Source: Acidobacteriaceae bacterium (GTDB lineage: Bacteria > Acidobacteriota > Terriglobia > Terriglobales > Acidobacteriaceae). From it: DNA of 37,133 nucleotides. How positions within the stretch are numbered: the stretch's first letter is position 1; each line of letters opens with the position of its first letter. The notes beneath the pieces were generated by a model, which searched no databases, had not been told where the DNA came from, and worked only from the letters and a program-made list of their open reading frames with translations. A program made the position numbers and the translations under genes. Positions 16,859 to 25,705 of this stretch are shown piece by piece. The DNA is taken from the NCBI GenBank assembly GCA_025355505.1, contig JANXZM010000056.1:1-37133 (forward strand), given 5' to 3'.

Positions 16859-17998
16859 CTACTTTACGCTGCGCGTGGACTCGCGCACAATGAGCTCGGG
16901 GACGATTCTGCGGTGGATGGTGCGGGTCGGTTTCTTTTCCAGATTCGCGTTGATGGCTTCGAGCACAATGGTCGCTGCGGCTGTTCCCATAACTTCCATG
17001 GGCTGGCGCACGGTGGTCAGCGCAGGAGAATAGATGCCAGCCGGAGAAACGTCGTCAAAGCCGATCACCGAACACTGCTCGGGGACGCGAATGCCGGCTT
17101 TGCCGAGCGCGCGGATAGCGCCGAAAGCCGTCATGTCGTCAAAGGCCATCAGCGCGGTAAACGGACGGCGGCGTTGCAGCAATTCCTCGGTTAATTTGTA
17201 TCCTTGTTCAAAACTTGAAAACGGATCTCCAGATTCTGGTAGATCGACAATCAGACGCGGGTCGAGTTCGAGGTTACGTTCGCGGGCAATCGCCCGCACA
17301 CCACGCCACCGAGGTTCGGTGTCGGACAACTGGCGGGGGCCACGGATGAACGCGATCTTGCGATGGCCGAGCGAATGCAGATGTTCGAGTGCCGCGCGCG
17401 CACCCAGATTATTGTCGACGATCACGGAGCTGATGTTGTCATTTTTCAATTCGCGCCCCACAATCGCGGTGGGGATGTTGTTCTTCTCAAGATCGGCGAG
17501 CACGTTGATGTCAACGAACAGCCAGTTGGCGAGGACTACGAGTCCCTCGATGCGGCGGTCCAGCAGCATCTCGAGATAGCGTTCGAAGCGGCTGCGCTCG
17601 TTGTGCACATCGGTGAGGATGGGAAGATAGGACGACTGGAAGAGCGTGTTTTCGATGCCGCGAAGCACGAGCGTGCAATAAGGGTCAGTCATGTCAAAAA
17701 CCATGACGCCCACGGTGTGGCTGCGGCGGCCACGCAGCGAGCGCGCAAAAAGATTGGGACGGTAGCCTAGATGCGCGGCGGCGCGCTGAATTTTTTCTTT
17801 GGTGGTATCGGGAATGTAGCGTGCCAGCGGCGCGTTGTTCAGGACGATGGACACCGTGGCCGAAGAAAATCCGCTGCGCCCGGCGACATCGCGGATGGTG
17901 ACCGCGGCCGGCTGCGTCCGTTTGCGGGAGGCCTCGGACGTGCGGCGGGATTTCGCGGAGGAGGCATTTCCCGTAGGCTTCGACTCGGCAGATTCCAT
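16859..17998 (-). CDS. LacI-family transcriptional regulator
   Basis: About 379 residues. A charged, Ser-rich leader (1-30) precedes the helix-turn-helix (VTIRDVAGRSGFSSATVSIV, 33-52) and hinge (GYRPN). A periplasmic-binding-protein-like sensor domain follows, with typical stretches such as TVGVMVFDMTDPY and the C-terminal GFDDVSPA. LacI regulators usually repress sugar-uptake genes and release DNA on binding a sugar. The TonB receptor gene directly downstream, with an operator-like site before it, is the obvious target (inference). ATG 17998 has AAGGAG very close (3 bases); TTG 18058 would give 20 more residues and overlap the divergent TPR gene. Confidence 0.9.
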   Translation of the reverse strand: MESAESKPTGNASSAKSRRTSEASRKRTQPAAVTIRDVAGRSGFSSATVSIVLNNAPLARYIPDTTKEKIQRAAAHLGYRPNLFARSLRGRRSHTVGVMVFDMTDPYCTLVLRGIENTLFQSSYLPILTDVHNERSRFERYLEMLLDRRIEGLVVLANWLFVDINVLADLEKNNIPTAIVGRELKNDNISSVIVDNNLGARAALEHLHSLGHRKIAFIRGPRQLSDTEPRWRGVRAIARERNLELDPRLIVDLPESGDPFSSFEQGYKLTEELLQRRRPFTALMAFDDMTAFGAIRALGKAGIRVPEQCSVIGFDDVSPAGIYSPALTTVRQPMEVMGTAAATIVLEAINANLEKKPTRTIHRRIVPELIVRESTRSVK

Positions 17999-18042
17999 GG
18001 ACTCCTTGAATTTGGCCTCTTGCTGGCGGACACTACAGGACG

Positions 18043-19419
18043 ATGAATCGACTGTCAAGCATTCGCGTACTCTGGTCGGGGCTCAATTTGCGAAACCTTA
18101 ACCGCAAAGAGCACGAAGTCCCACGAAGGCAACCCCTAAGACTAAGAACCTTCGTGATACCTCATGGTTCATTGGTTTCTTCTGTCTTTCCTGAAACTGA
18201 CCCGCTACTCACGATCTTCGCTGTTCTCTTACTGCTTTTTCTTTTGAGCGATAAAACGAATGCGACAAATGTCCAGAACACGGCGCCGGCCAAGGTGGGG
18301 ACCGGAGAGGCGCGCGCCGACCGTGACCCGCAACAACTGTTTGCAGCCGGAGAAGCCGCGCTCCATGCGGCCAAGCTCGATGAAGCCGAGCGCGAGTTCC
18401 GGCAGGTGCTGGCGATCGATCCCGGCGTGGCGGGGGCTTACGCCAACCTCGGCGTGATTCATATGCGTCGCAAGCAGTGGCCGCAGGCTCTCGATATGCT
18501 GCATAAGGCCGAGAATCTCGCGCCGGGCATTGCCGGAATCCGGTTGAATATCGGGCTTGCATATTTCCGCCAGAACGATTTCTTGCGGGCGATTCCTCCC
18601 TTTGAGTCGGTTGTGCGGCAGTCGCCCGATTCCTATCAAGCTCGCTATCTGCTGGGCCTTTGCTACTTCTTCAACGATCGCTGGACGGATGCAATCGGCA
18701 CCCTGGAACCCTTGTGGGCAAAGGCGTCGGACCAGTTGAATTATCTCTACGTGCTGGAGCATGCGGCGGACAAGGCCAAGAACCCGGCGCTGGAAGAAAA
18801 AGCTATGCGCCGGCTGGTTGAGATTGGAGAAGGTTCTCCGGAATTTCATCTGCTGATGGGCAAGGCGCATCTGAATCGCGGAGAGTACGACGACGCGGTG
18901 AAACAGCTGGAGGAGGCGGCGCAGGCCGATCCGAAGCTGCCCTTCGTGCACTTCAATCTCGGCCTGGCTTACACCCACAAGCAGGATTATGACCGGGCGC
19001 GTGCCGAGTTTCATAAGGACATCGCTCTGGAGCCGGACGTGGCGTTCAGCTACGAACAGTTGGGCAGTGTGGAATCGACGACGGGGAACGAGGACGAGGC
19101 GGCGAAGAATTATCGCAGTGCGCTGAAGCTCGATCCGCAGCGGATCAGCTCGCACATGGGGCTGGCGAAGATTGAAGAACACCGGCGTCACTACGCGGCG
19201 GCGCTGTCGGAACTGGATCACGTCATCCGGCTCGACAACGGAAACGCCGGCGCGCGTTATCTGCGCGGGCAGGTGCTGGTGCGCATGGGACGCGAGAAAG
19301 AAGGCCGCGAGGAGTTGGCATCGGCGGCCAAGATGCTGAATGAACAACGGGCGGCGCGGTATAAGGAGCTGGAGGGAGAAGCGGTGCCGAGTCCGGAACT
19401 GGCGCGGGAGCCGGAGTAG
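18043..19419 (+). CDS. Exported or membrane-anchored TPR protein
   Basis: 458 residues from ATG 18043. A hydrophobic segment (LLTIFAVLLLLFLLS, about 56-70) acts as a signal or anchor. After it come tandem tetratricopeptide repeats from about residue 95 to 440, with motifs such as AYANLGVIHMRRKQWPQA and PFVHFNLGLAYTHKQDYDRA. TPRs are protein-binding scaffolds; no catalytic domain is visible. The start is uncertain: ATG 18043 has AGGA three bases upstream, but the first 40 residues run through a dispersed repeat (about 18100-18170), so GTG 18154 or TTG 18172, close to the hydrophobic segment, may be real. The stop codon lies beside a GTAGAGAC palindrome shared with the converging gene. Confidence 0.8.
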   Translation: MNRLSSIRVLWSGLNLRNLNRKEHEVPRRQPLRLRTFVIPHGSLVSSVFPETDPLLTIFAVLLLLFLLSDKTNATNVQNTAPAKVGTGEARADRDPQQLFAAGEAALHAAKLDEAEREFRQVLAIDPGVAGAYANLGVIHMRRKQWPQALDMLHKAENLAPGIAGIRLNIGLAYFRQNDFLRAIPPFESVVRQSPDSYQARYLLGLCYFFNDRWTDAIGTLEPLWAKASDQLNYLYVLEHAADKAKNPALEEKAMRRLVEIGEGSPEFHLLMGKAHLNRGEYDDAVKQLEEAAQADPKLPFVHFNLGLAYTHKQDYDRARAEFHKDIALEPDVAFSYEQLGSVESTTGNEDEAAKNYRSALKLDPQRISSHMGLAKIEEHRRHYAAALSELDHVIRLDNGNAGARYLRGQVLVRMGREKEGREELASAAKMLNEQRAARYKELEGEAVPSPELAREPE

Positions 19420-19420
19420 A

Positions 19421-19446
19421 GCGAGACGGGCCAAGCCCCGTCTCTA
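19421..19446. repeat. GTAGAGAC palindromic element between converging genes
   Basis: GAGACGGG (19423-19430) pairs with CCCGTCTC (19437-19444) and ends in TAC. The sequence CTA at 19444-19446, part of the element end (GTAGAG on the minus strand), is the stop codon of the LeuA-like gene. The TPR gene stop (TAG at 19417-19419) lies two bases outside it. It could act as a bidirectional transcript-end hairpin. Confidence 0.6.
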
Positions 19447-20682
19447 CGGCGCTGCTTGCACGCACTCCAGGATTTCGACTTCGCTCAGCGTGTGGTCGCT
19501 TGACTTGGCGCGCTTGTAGATGCGCTCGACTACTTCGTCGGTCATTGGAAGGCCGCGACGCTCCAGCCAGAAAAGAACATTCGATTTCCCGCTCATCGGG
19601 CCGATGTCGATGATCTGTTCCAGTCCGAAGTAGTGCGAGGGCACTCCGGAATACACCGTGTTCGCGAGTTCGATGTCTTTTTTCTTATACGCTTTGATAA
19701 CCGCGGCCGCGTGAACGCCGGTGGTGGTACGAAACGCGTCTCCACCAACCACGGGGTAATTCGCCGGAATCGGAACGCCGGTAGCGGCGGAAACGGCATC
19801 ACAGTAGCTCTTGAGTTTGGTCAGGTCCTGCCGATCCCACGGGCCGATGCCCATGAGCTTCAGGTTGACGAGCATCTGGTCCATTTGCGTGTTGCCTGCA
19901 CGCTCTCCGATGCCGAGCGCCGTCGCATGAACACAATCCGCGCCCGCTACCAAAGCGGCCATAGCGTTGGCTGTCGCCAATCCTCGGTCGCAGTGGCCGT
20001 GCCAGTCAACCCGAATCTTTTCGCTGGAAGGTTTCACTACTTGTTCGAGCACAAACTTGACTAGCGCTACCGTGCCCATGGGCGTGGCGTGTCCGGCGGT
20101 GTCGCAGAGCACCAGTGCGTGCGCTCCATAGTTGATGGCCGCCGAGTTGAGTTGCTTCACCGTTTCCGGATCGCAGCGCGTGGTGTCTTCGGTCACGTAC
20201 ATGACTTCGAGCCCAAGCGAGACTGCGTATTTCACCGCTCGCTCGGTGGTTTGAAGAAGAAATTCACTGCTCCAGCCCTCGGTGTAGCGGCGGATGGGGC
20301 TCGTTCCCAGAAACGCAGCGACCTCGATGGGGAGGCCGGTTTTCTGGACGATCTCGGCGATCGGGCGAATATCGTTTTCGTGGGTGCGGGCGGCGCAGTA
20401 TGCCGTGATCTTCATTTTGTAGGCAACAATTTCACGCGCCAGCGCGGTGACGTGCTCGACCGCGCGCCGACCCGCTCCGGGAAGCCCGAGGTCGAGCGAG
20501 TTAATGCCGAGCGCCTCCATCAGGTGCAGGATTTCGATCTTTTGCTCGATGGAAGGATCGCGAACCGAGGGCGATTGCAGGCCGTCCCGCAGCGTTTCAT
20601 CGGTCAGGCGCACCGGTCCCGGCGGATGCAGCGACTTCGGATACAGAAGATTCCAGTCGTAGATGAGCTCGGAAATGTTCAC
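19444..20682 (-). CDS. LeuA-like HMGL-family acyltransferase/aldolase
   Basis: A TIM-barrel enzyme of the HMG-CoA lyase/isopropylmalate synthase family, which condenses acetyl-CoA with a 2-oxo acid or cleaves such products. Numbered from GTG 20682 (412 residues): catalytic and metal motif RLTDETLRDGLQ (25-36, with Arg32 and Asp33), metal histidines in HGHCDRGLA (His228, His230), and the flexible-loop motif GIGERAGNTQ. It lacks the C-terminal regulatory domain of about 130 residues found in feedback-regulated LeuA. Candidates are isopropylmalate-, homocitrate- or citramalate-synthase-like; the substrate is undecided. No leu genes are adjacent. An open GTG at 20718 offers a longer start, with GGAGGGG between the two. 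Confidence 0.8.
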   Translation of the reverse strand: MNISELIYDWNLLYPKSLHPPGPVRLTDETLRDGLQSPSVRDPSIEQKIEILHLMEALGINSLDLGLPGAGRRAVEHVTALAREIVAYKMKITAYCAARTHENDIRPIAEIVQKTGLPIEVAAFLGTSPIRRYTEGWSSEFLLQTTERAVKYAVSLGLEVMYVTEDTTRCDPETVKQLNSAAINYGAHALVLCDTAGHATPMGTVALVKFVLEQVVKPSSEKIRVDWHGHCDRGLATANAMAALVAGADCVHATALGIGERAGNTQMDQMLVNLKLMGIGPWDRQDLTKLKSYCDAVSAATGVPIPANYPVVGGDAFRTTTGVHAAAVIKAYKKKDIELANTVYSGVPSHYFGLEQIIDIGPMSGKSNVLFWLERRGLPMTDEVVERIYKRAKSSDHTLSEVEILECVQAAP

Positions 20683-20749
20683 AGGTAGCGCCGGCACCCC
20701 TCCGGCTCTCGATCGCACTCGGCTTTGAAAACGAAAAGCGGCGTGGTCG

Positions 20750-21115
20750 TCAGGTCTTCTTTTCGTCCTTCGATTTTTCCTCCTTCGGAGGAACCACGAA
20801 ACCGAAAATCGAAAGCTGCCCCGGACCCGCGACGTTCATCCCTCGCGCATCTTCGGGACTGGGCAGGTAGAGCGTCCCGCAAAATTCACAGCGATACACT
20901 TCGGCGTCGCCTCCCCAGGCTTTCTCCACGCAACCGCACTCCTGTTCGAGAACGTCGGCGGCGTAGAACCAGCGTTTCAGGTGCCCGCCGCAGAACTTGC
21001 CCTTTTCGTTTTTCTCGTTGCAGGCACGCTGGCCCGGCTTCTTTATCTTGACTTTGTGGTTAGGAAGCTGCGGAACCGTGCTCGTGATGGCGGTCGCCAT
21101 TTCACCGGAAGCCAT
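20750..21115 (-). CDS. Small cysteine-rich (zinc-ribbon-like) protein, function unknown
   Basis: 121 residues with a lysine/glutamate-rich end. Cysteines occur in pairs (C-11-C around ACNEKNEKGKFCGGH, then ECGC and CEFCG), suggesting one or two bound zinc ions. I do not recognise a named family. The ATG is well supported by AGGAG 5 bases upstream. It lies upstream of the LeuA-like gene in the same direction, 67 bases away, so they could be co-transcribed. The CEFCGTLYLPSPED part resembles cytoplasmic zinc-ribbon adaptors rather than DNA-binding fingers (impression only). Confidence 0.7.
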   Translation of the reverse strand: MASGEMATAITSTVPQLPNHKVKIKKPGQRACNEKNEKGKFCGGHLKRWFYAADVLEQECGCVEKAWGGDAEVYRCEFCGTLYLPSPEDARGMNVAGPGQLSIFGFVVPPKEEKSKDEKKT

Positions 21116-21264
21116 TCAGTCTCCTGTGCGCCCTTGCAAAGGCCGCTTTCCCGCTATTTTACTCAGAGTCGGACTCCAGACCAAGGAGGGTGTGCACCAC
21201 CTAACTTTTTCATTTTCCTTCGTGTCCTTGGTGGTTGATGAACTTCGGATGCTGACGCCCTGTG

Positions 21265-22140
21265 CTATTCCCCTTTTGCGATGGAACGCAGCCACGAAAT
21301 AAACTCGCGCATCGGACGGCTGACCAGATGCCGCCGCGCCCGAATGTAGCCGATCCGCCGATAGCTCTTGGTCTGTAAACGGACCAGCGTGCAACCAGCC
21401 GCATTCGACGACGCCATCTCGGGCACCACGCTCAGCCCAAAGCCCGATCGCACCAGCTCGAAGATACTTTCCATTTGATTCGTCTCGAACACCGATCGCA
21501 GTTCCGCCTTGGCGCGTGTGCAGGCAGTCAGCACGTCGTCGCGCAAACAATGTCCTTCTTTTAGCAGCAGCAGGCGCTCGTTGCGCAGGTCCTGCAGATT
21601 GACCAGGGAATGCCCGCTCAACCGGTGTTTGCGCGGAACCACGAGCAGCAACTCTTCGCGAAACAATTCGCTGCATACGATGTCCGCTTTCGGCACCGGC
21701 AGACTGACCACCGCCAAATCAATCTCTCCCGCCTGCAGAGCCTCGACCAGTTGCGACGTGGTTTCTTCTCTGAATTGCGGATTGGCCCGTGGATAGCGGC
21801 GCAGGAAGTCACCGATTTTGCGCGCTATAAAATAAGGCATGATGGTCGGGATCACGCCGACCCGCAAGCTGTCATACCCTTCGTTCAAGGCAGCGATGCG
21901 GCTCTCGGCCTCGGCCACCTGCTGAAGAATTCCGAGCGCCATCTGGTGCAGGCCTTCGCCCGAAGAGGTCAGCCGGACGGATCGACCCAGCCGCTCGAAC
22001 AACGTAGTCCCCAGATCTTTTTCGAGCCGCTTGATCTGTTGCGAGAGAGAAGGCTGCGCAATGCCAAGCTGTTCCGCTGCGCGGGTAAAGCTGCCGGCGC
22101 GAACAATCGCACAAAAATAACGTAGCTGGTGGATCTCCAT
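21265..22140 (-). CDS. oxyR: OxyR, peroxide-sensing LysR-family regulator
   Basis: 291 residues. The N-terminal LysR helix-turn-helix (FTRAAEQLGIAQPSLSQQIKRLE, about 18-40) is followed by the substrate-binding-like domain. The sensing motif LKEGHCLRDDVLTAC places Cys198 and Cys207 exactly nine residues apart, as Cys199 and Cys208 are in E. coli OxyR, so peroxide sensing by disulfide formation is well supported. It is divergent from the catalase gene across 173 bases containing an OxyR-type site, the classical arrangement for activating the catalase and repressing itself. No clear Shine-Dalgarno site precedes the ATG. Confidence 0.9.
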   Translation of the reverse strand: MEIHQLRYFCAIVRAGSFTRAAEQLGIAQPSLSQQIKRLEKDLGTTLFERLGRSVRLTSSGEGLHQMALGILQQVAEAESRIAALNEGYDSLRVGVIPTIMPYFIARKIGDFLRRYPRANPQFREETTSQLVEALQAGEIDLAVVSLPVPKADIVCSELFREELLLVVPRKHRLSGHSLVNLQDLRNERLLLLKEGHCLRDDVLTACTRAKAELRSVFETNQMESIFELVRSGFGLSVVPEMASSNAAGCTLVRLQTKSYRRIGYIRARRHLVSRPMREFISWLRSIAKGE

Positions 22141-22202
22141 TGTTTAGCGAGTTATGCTCAGCGCCATTTGCTCAACCCGGCTCTTTCCCCTGATTCAGAC
22201 CC

Positions 22203-22217
22203 ATAGGTTTGTCCTAT
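22203..22217. promoter_or_regulatory. Candidate OxyR-binding half-site
   Basis: ATAG-N7-CTAT with exact spacing, the first two of four elements in the E. coli OxyR consensus (ATAG-N7-CTAT-N7-ATAG-N7-CTAT). At the next expected position there is ATTC, and a CTAT lies 3 bases beyond the fourth position. It is in the oxyR-katA divergent gap. Confidence 0.5.
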
Positions 22218-22271
22218 TTCACGGATTCATTATCCCATCTATCGCCTATGAATAAAACAGCATAGAGTAAT

Positions 22272-22291
22272 GGTGAAGTCGCGACTTCACC
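22272..22291. promoter_or_regulatory. Perfect 20-bp palindrome in the catalase leader
   Basis: GGTGAAGTCG-CGACTTCACC, with no mismatches, ends 9 bases before the AGGAG of katA. It could be a second operator (for a dimeric repressor) or an RNA hairpin near the ribosome site. It matches no operator I know. Confidence 0.5.
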
Positions 22292-22313
22292 GTCATTTCA
22301 AGGAGTGTGGACC

Positions 22314-23798
22314 ATGCCAGAGGAAAAGAAACAGCTCACCACCGCTGCCGGACGTCCGGTGGGAGACAACCAGAACTCGCTCACCGTTGGGCCGCGCGGC
22401 CCTATCGTTTTCGAAGATTATCTGCTATTTGAAAAAATGGCTCACTTCAATCGTGAGCGTGTACCGGAACGCGTCGTGCACGCCAAGGGCTCGGCTGCCT
22501 ACGGCCATTTCACCTGCACCAATCCCGACATGGCGAAATACACCACCGCCAAGCTTTTCTCCAAAGGGAAGCAGACGCCGACATTCCTGCGCTTCTCCAC
22601 GGTTGGCGGTGAAAAAGGCTCGGCCGACACCGAGCGCGACCCGCGCGGATTTGCGCTCAAGTTCTACACCGAAGAAGGCAATTGGGATATGGTCGGAAAC
22701 AATACTCCCGTCTTCTTCATTCGAGATCCGTTGAAGTTCGGCGACTTCATTCATACCCAGAAACGCGACCCGCAGACCAACCTGAAGTCTCCCACCATGA
22801 TGTGGGACTTCTGGTCGCTATCGCCGGAATCGCTGCATCAGGTCACCATCCTGTTTTCCGATCGCGGCACACCCGATGGCTATCGCCACATGGATGGCTT
22901 CAGCAGCCACACCTTCAGCCTGATCAACGCCAAGAACGAACTGTTCTACGTGAAGTATCACTTCAAGACCAAACAAGGCATCAAGAACTTCACGGGCGAA
23001 GAAGCGGAGACGATGAAGGGAAAAGATCCCGACTACGCGCAGCGGGACCTCTTCAACGCGATTGCCAAGGGAGACTTTCCCAAGTGGCGCGTCGCCGTGC
23101 AGATCATGACGGAAAAGGAAGCGGAGACCTATCCCATCAACCCGTTCGACCTCACCAAGGTGTGGCCGCACAAAGACTATCCGCTCATCGAAGTGGGGGA
23201 GTTGGTGCTGGACCGCAATCCGGAAAACTATTTTGCCGAGGTGGAGCAGGCGGCATTCGACCCCAAGAACATCGTGCAGGGCATGGGATATTCGCCCGAC
23301 AAGATGCTGCAGGGACGCCTGATCTCCTATCCTGACGCCCACCGCTACCGCATCGGCGTCAACTACGACGCGCTGCCGGTCAACAAGCCGCAGTGTCCCG
23401 TAATGCACTATAGCCGCGACGGCTCCATGGTTTTCGACGGAAACTTTGGCTCTGCTCCCAACTATGAGCCCAATAGTTTCAACGGACCCAAGGAGAACGC
23501 CGAGTATCGCGAACGCCCGCGGCCGGTCACGGGATCACTCGATCGCCACGATCATCACCTGGGCAATGACGACTTCACGCAGGCTGGAAATCTCTTCCGC
23601 CTGCTGAAGCCGGATGCGCAGAAGCGCTTGATCGGCAATATCGTCGGTAGCTTGGGGAACGCGCCTAAGGCCATTCAGGAAAGGCAGATTGGGCACTTCC
23701 TGAAAGCGGACCCGGCATATGGGCGCGGCGTCGCCGAGGGGCTAGGGCTGAATGTGGAGCATCTGCAGCCGAAGGAGCCCGCTCTGGCCAGCCGCTGA
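22314..23798 (+). CDS. katA: Monofunctional haem catalase (small-subunit type)
   Basis: Breaks down hydrogen peroxide to water and oxygen. At 494 residues it is a small-subunit, clade-3-like catalase. Active-site residues are all present: distal His56 in [12 protein letters not shown], Asn129 in GNNTPVFF, and the haem-ligand Tyr339 in [12 protein letters not shown]. Their spacing (73 and 283 residues from the histidine) equals that of bovine catalase. ATG 22314 has AAGGAG 8 bases upstream. It lacks a signal peptide, so it is cytoplasmic. It is divergent from oxyR, with likely OxyR control, and ends before a strong terminator. Confidence 0.96.
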   Translation: MPEEKKQLTTAAGRPVGDNQNSLTVGPRGPIVFEDYLLFEKMAHFNRERVPERVVHAKGSAAYGHFTCTNPDMAKYTTAKLFSKGKQTPTFLRFSTVGGEKGSADTERDPRGFALKFYTEEGNWDMVGNNTPVFFIRDPLKFGDFIHTQKRDPQTNLKSPTMMWDFWSLSPESLHQVTILFSDRGTPDGYRHMDGFSSHTFSLINAKNELFYVKYHFKTKQGIKNFTGEEAETMKGKDPDYAQRDLFNAIAKGDFPKWRVAVQIMTEKEAETYPINPFDLTKVWPHKDYPLIEVGELVLDRNPENYFAEVEQAAFDPKNIVQGMGYSPDKMLQGRLISYPDAHRYRIGVNYDALPVNKPQCPVMHYSRDGSMVFDGNFGSAPNYEPNSFNGPKENAEYRERPRPVTGSLDRHDHHLGNDDFTQAGNLFRLLKPDAQKRLIGNIVGSLGNAPKAIQERQIGHFLKADPAYGRGVAEGLGLNVEHLQPKEPALASR

Positions 23799-23822
23799 CA
23801 TCGACGATACGAACCATAACTG

Positions 23823-23860
23823 CCAGCTCCGGAGTTTCTCTCCGGGGCTGGTTTCTTTTT
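23823..23860 (+). terminator. Rho-independent terminator after katA
   Basis: A 12-base stem, CCAGCTCCGGAG with CTCCGGGGCTGG (one G-T pair), a 5-base loop TTTCT, and then TTTCTTTTT. It starts 24 bases after the katA stop. Confidence 0.85.
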
Positions 23861-23910
23861 GGGGACACAACAGCTTTCCAAACTCAAGCCCTTGTGGTGC
23901 TGGGTTCCAA

Positions 23911-23943
23911 CTTGTCATCCTTCGCTACGCTCAGGATGACAAG
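23911..23943. repeat. TGTCATCCT palindromic repeat, short copy
   Basis: Perfect 11-base arms CTTGTCATCCT and AGGATGACAAG around TCGCTACGCTC. It shares TGTCATCCT and CTTCGCT-CGCTCAG words with the long hairpin at 25603-25685, so both belong to one dispersed family. It lies between the catalase and aldehyde dehydrogenase 3' ends. Confidence 0.65.
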
Positions 23944-23969
23944 CATTTTAACTGGAATCTTTTCCAGCT

Positions 23970-25541
23970 TTACAGTTTTCTCCGCCACAGCGCTCCGGCC
24001 GCGCGCACTCCGGCTTTCAACTTCTCCCACAGCGGGCGGGCGTACAACAGGTCGAGGAAGCTTTCCATCTCGGCGGCAAATCTTCCGCCGTAGCCAAACC
24101 ACCAGATTTTCTTCATGCGCGGAACCATATCGCTGTCGAGATACTTCACGCGCACCATTTCTTCCAGCCCCCAGCGCCCATGCGTACTCCCCAGGCCACT
24201 CGACTTCACGCCGCCGTGGGGAGCTTCGCTGATGCTGAAACACGACACGACGTCGTTCACCATCACCGTGCCGGCATTGATCTGGCGAGCCAGTCGCTCG
24301 CCTCGGGTGCGATCGCGAGTCCAAACGCTGGCGGCTAATCCGAAGTCGGAATCGTTGGCCAGGCGCACCGCTTCGGCATCGTCGGCGAAAGGCGCAATCG
24401 GCAGTACCGGGCCGAAGGTTTCTTCCTGCATCACGCGCATGCTGTGATCGACATTGGCCAGCACGGTGGGGGCAAAAAACGTGGGGCCGAGCTCACGCAA
24501 CCGCGTGCCTCCGGCCAGCACGCGCGCGCCGCGCTGCCGGGCATCTTCCACTTGCGATTCCACCACACGCACTTGCCGCTCGTGGATCATGGGGCCAATT
24601 TCGGTAGCCGCATCCATGCCATTGCCGACGCGCAGCTTGCGCGCCTTTTCGCTGCACGCATCTAAGAAGGCCGGATACAAACTCTGATGCACGTAGCAGC
24701 GTTCGACCGACAGGCAGGTCTGCCCCGCGTTCACAAAAGCTCCCCAGACGGCGCCGCTCGATGCCACATCGACGTCGGCGTCTTCGAGCACAATCATGGG
24801 GTCTTTGCCGCCCAGTTCCAGCACCACCGGAAGCAGCCGTTCGGCGGCGATTTGCGCGATTCGCCGGCCCGTGCCGACGCTTCCGGTGAAGACCAGCTTG
24901 TCGATTTCGCTTTTCACCAGCGCCGCTCCAGTCTCACCTTCGCCCGGGAGCACCTGGAAAATGTCGTCGGGAACTCCGGCTTCACGCAGCAGCATTTGTA
25001 GTTCGAGCGCAATCATCGGCGTCAACTCCGAGGGCTTGAGCACCACCGCATTTCCCGCGACCAGAGCCGCCAGAGCTTCAGTCGCCGGAATCGACAAAGG
25101 ATAATTCCACGGGGAGATGATTCCGACCACGCCATAGGGCTCGTGCAGAATGCGCCCTGACTTGGCCTTCATCGCGAGATTGCCGTGCGGCAGCTTTTCT
25201 TCGCGCAGGATTGCGTATGCGTTGTCGATCAGGAATCGCGCCGCGTCGAGCACCACCAGAACTTCGGTGAGCAGCGCTTCGACCAGGGGCTTACCTGCTT
25301 CCTGCGTGATGCGCCGCGCGATGTCGGTCTTATGCGCGAGAAGAATCTGCTGGAAGCGGCGCACGACCTGGACGCGATTGCGGATGCCCCAGGCGTTCCA
25401 GTCCGGCTGTGCGGCGCGCGCACGGGCCACCGCGGCGCGCACTTCGGTCGGACCGGCGCTGTCCAGTTCGCCCAGAACTTCCCCCGTCGCCGGGTTCACG
25501 GAAGCGATGCGGGAGACCGCGAATTCCACGTTGGTGGCCAT
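23970..25541 (-). CDS. NAD(P)-dependent aldehyde dehydrogenase
   Basis: Oxidises an aldehyde to its acid. Numbered from ATG 25541 (523 residues): cofactor and oxyanion motif ISPWNYPLS (142-150), FTGSVGTG (218-225), general base Glu242 in LELGGKDP and nucleophile Cys276 in NAGQTCLSVERC. All needed residues are present. The C terminus extends past the usual end with about 45 residues, including an aromatic, basic stretch (KKIWWFGYGGR, ARPLWEKLKAG), perhaps a membrane-associating tail. The aldehyde cannot be named. GTG 25580 gives 13 more residues and has a slightly better ribosome site, so the start is uncertain. Confidence 0.9.
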   Translation of the reverse strand: MATNVEFAVSRIASVNPATGEVLGELDSAGPTEVRAAVARARAAQPDWNAWGIRNRVQVVRRFQQILLAHKTDIARRITQEAGKPLVEALLTEVLVVLDAARFLIDNAYAILREEKLPHGNLAMKAKSGRILHEPYGVVGIISPWNYPLSIPATEALAALVAGNAVVLKPSELTPMIALELQMLLREAGVPDDIFQVLPGEGETGAALVKSEIDKLVFTGSVGTGRRIAQIAAERLLPVVLELGGKDPMIVLEDADVDVASSGAVWGAFVNAGQTCLSVERCYVHQSLYPAFLDACSEKARKLRVGNGMDAATEIGPMIHERQVRVVESQVEDARQRGARVLAGGTRLRELGPTFFAPTVLANVDHSMRVMQEETFGPVLPIAPFADDAEAVRLANDSDFGLAASVWTRDRTRGERLARQINAGTVMVNDVVSCFSISEAPHGGVKSSGLGSTHGRWGLEEMVRVKYLDSDMVPRMKKIWWFGYGGRFAAEMESFLDLLYARPLWEKLKAGVRAAGALWRRKL

Positions 25542-25602
25542 CTGCGAAGAAGTGTACTCGGGACGGAACGGGCGCGCCACCGCCTTTATCCTCTTTGCGA
25601 AT

Positions 25603-25685
25603 TGTCATCCTGAGCGAAGCGAAGGGCCTATGCACTTGCTCGCAGCATCGGAATGCATAGGTCCTTCGCTTCGCTCAGCATGACA
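25603..25685. repeat. Long inverted repeat, TGTCATCCTGAGCGAAGCG type
   Basis: Two 32-base arms (25603-25634 and 25654-25685) pair with only two mismatches around a 19-base loop. The left arm begins TGTCATCCTGAGCGAAGCGA. It fills most of the gap between truA and the aldehyde dehydrogenase. Its relative is at 23911-23943. Length and symmetry suggest a non-autonomous mobile repeat. Confidence 0.85.
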
Positions 25686-25705
25686 TCCGTGAGGCGCTGT
25701 TCGCG

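Noticed and set aside
18229-19434. 401-codon minus-strand frame opposite the TPR gene
   Set aside because: Composition typical of an antisense shadow; the plus strand shows regular TPR motifs.
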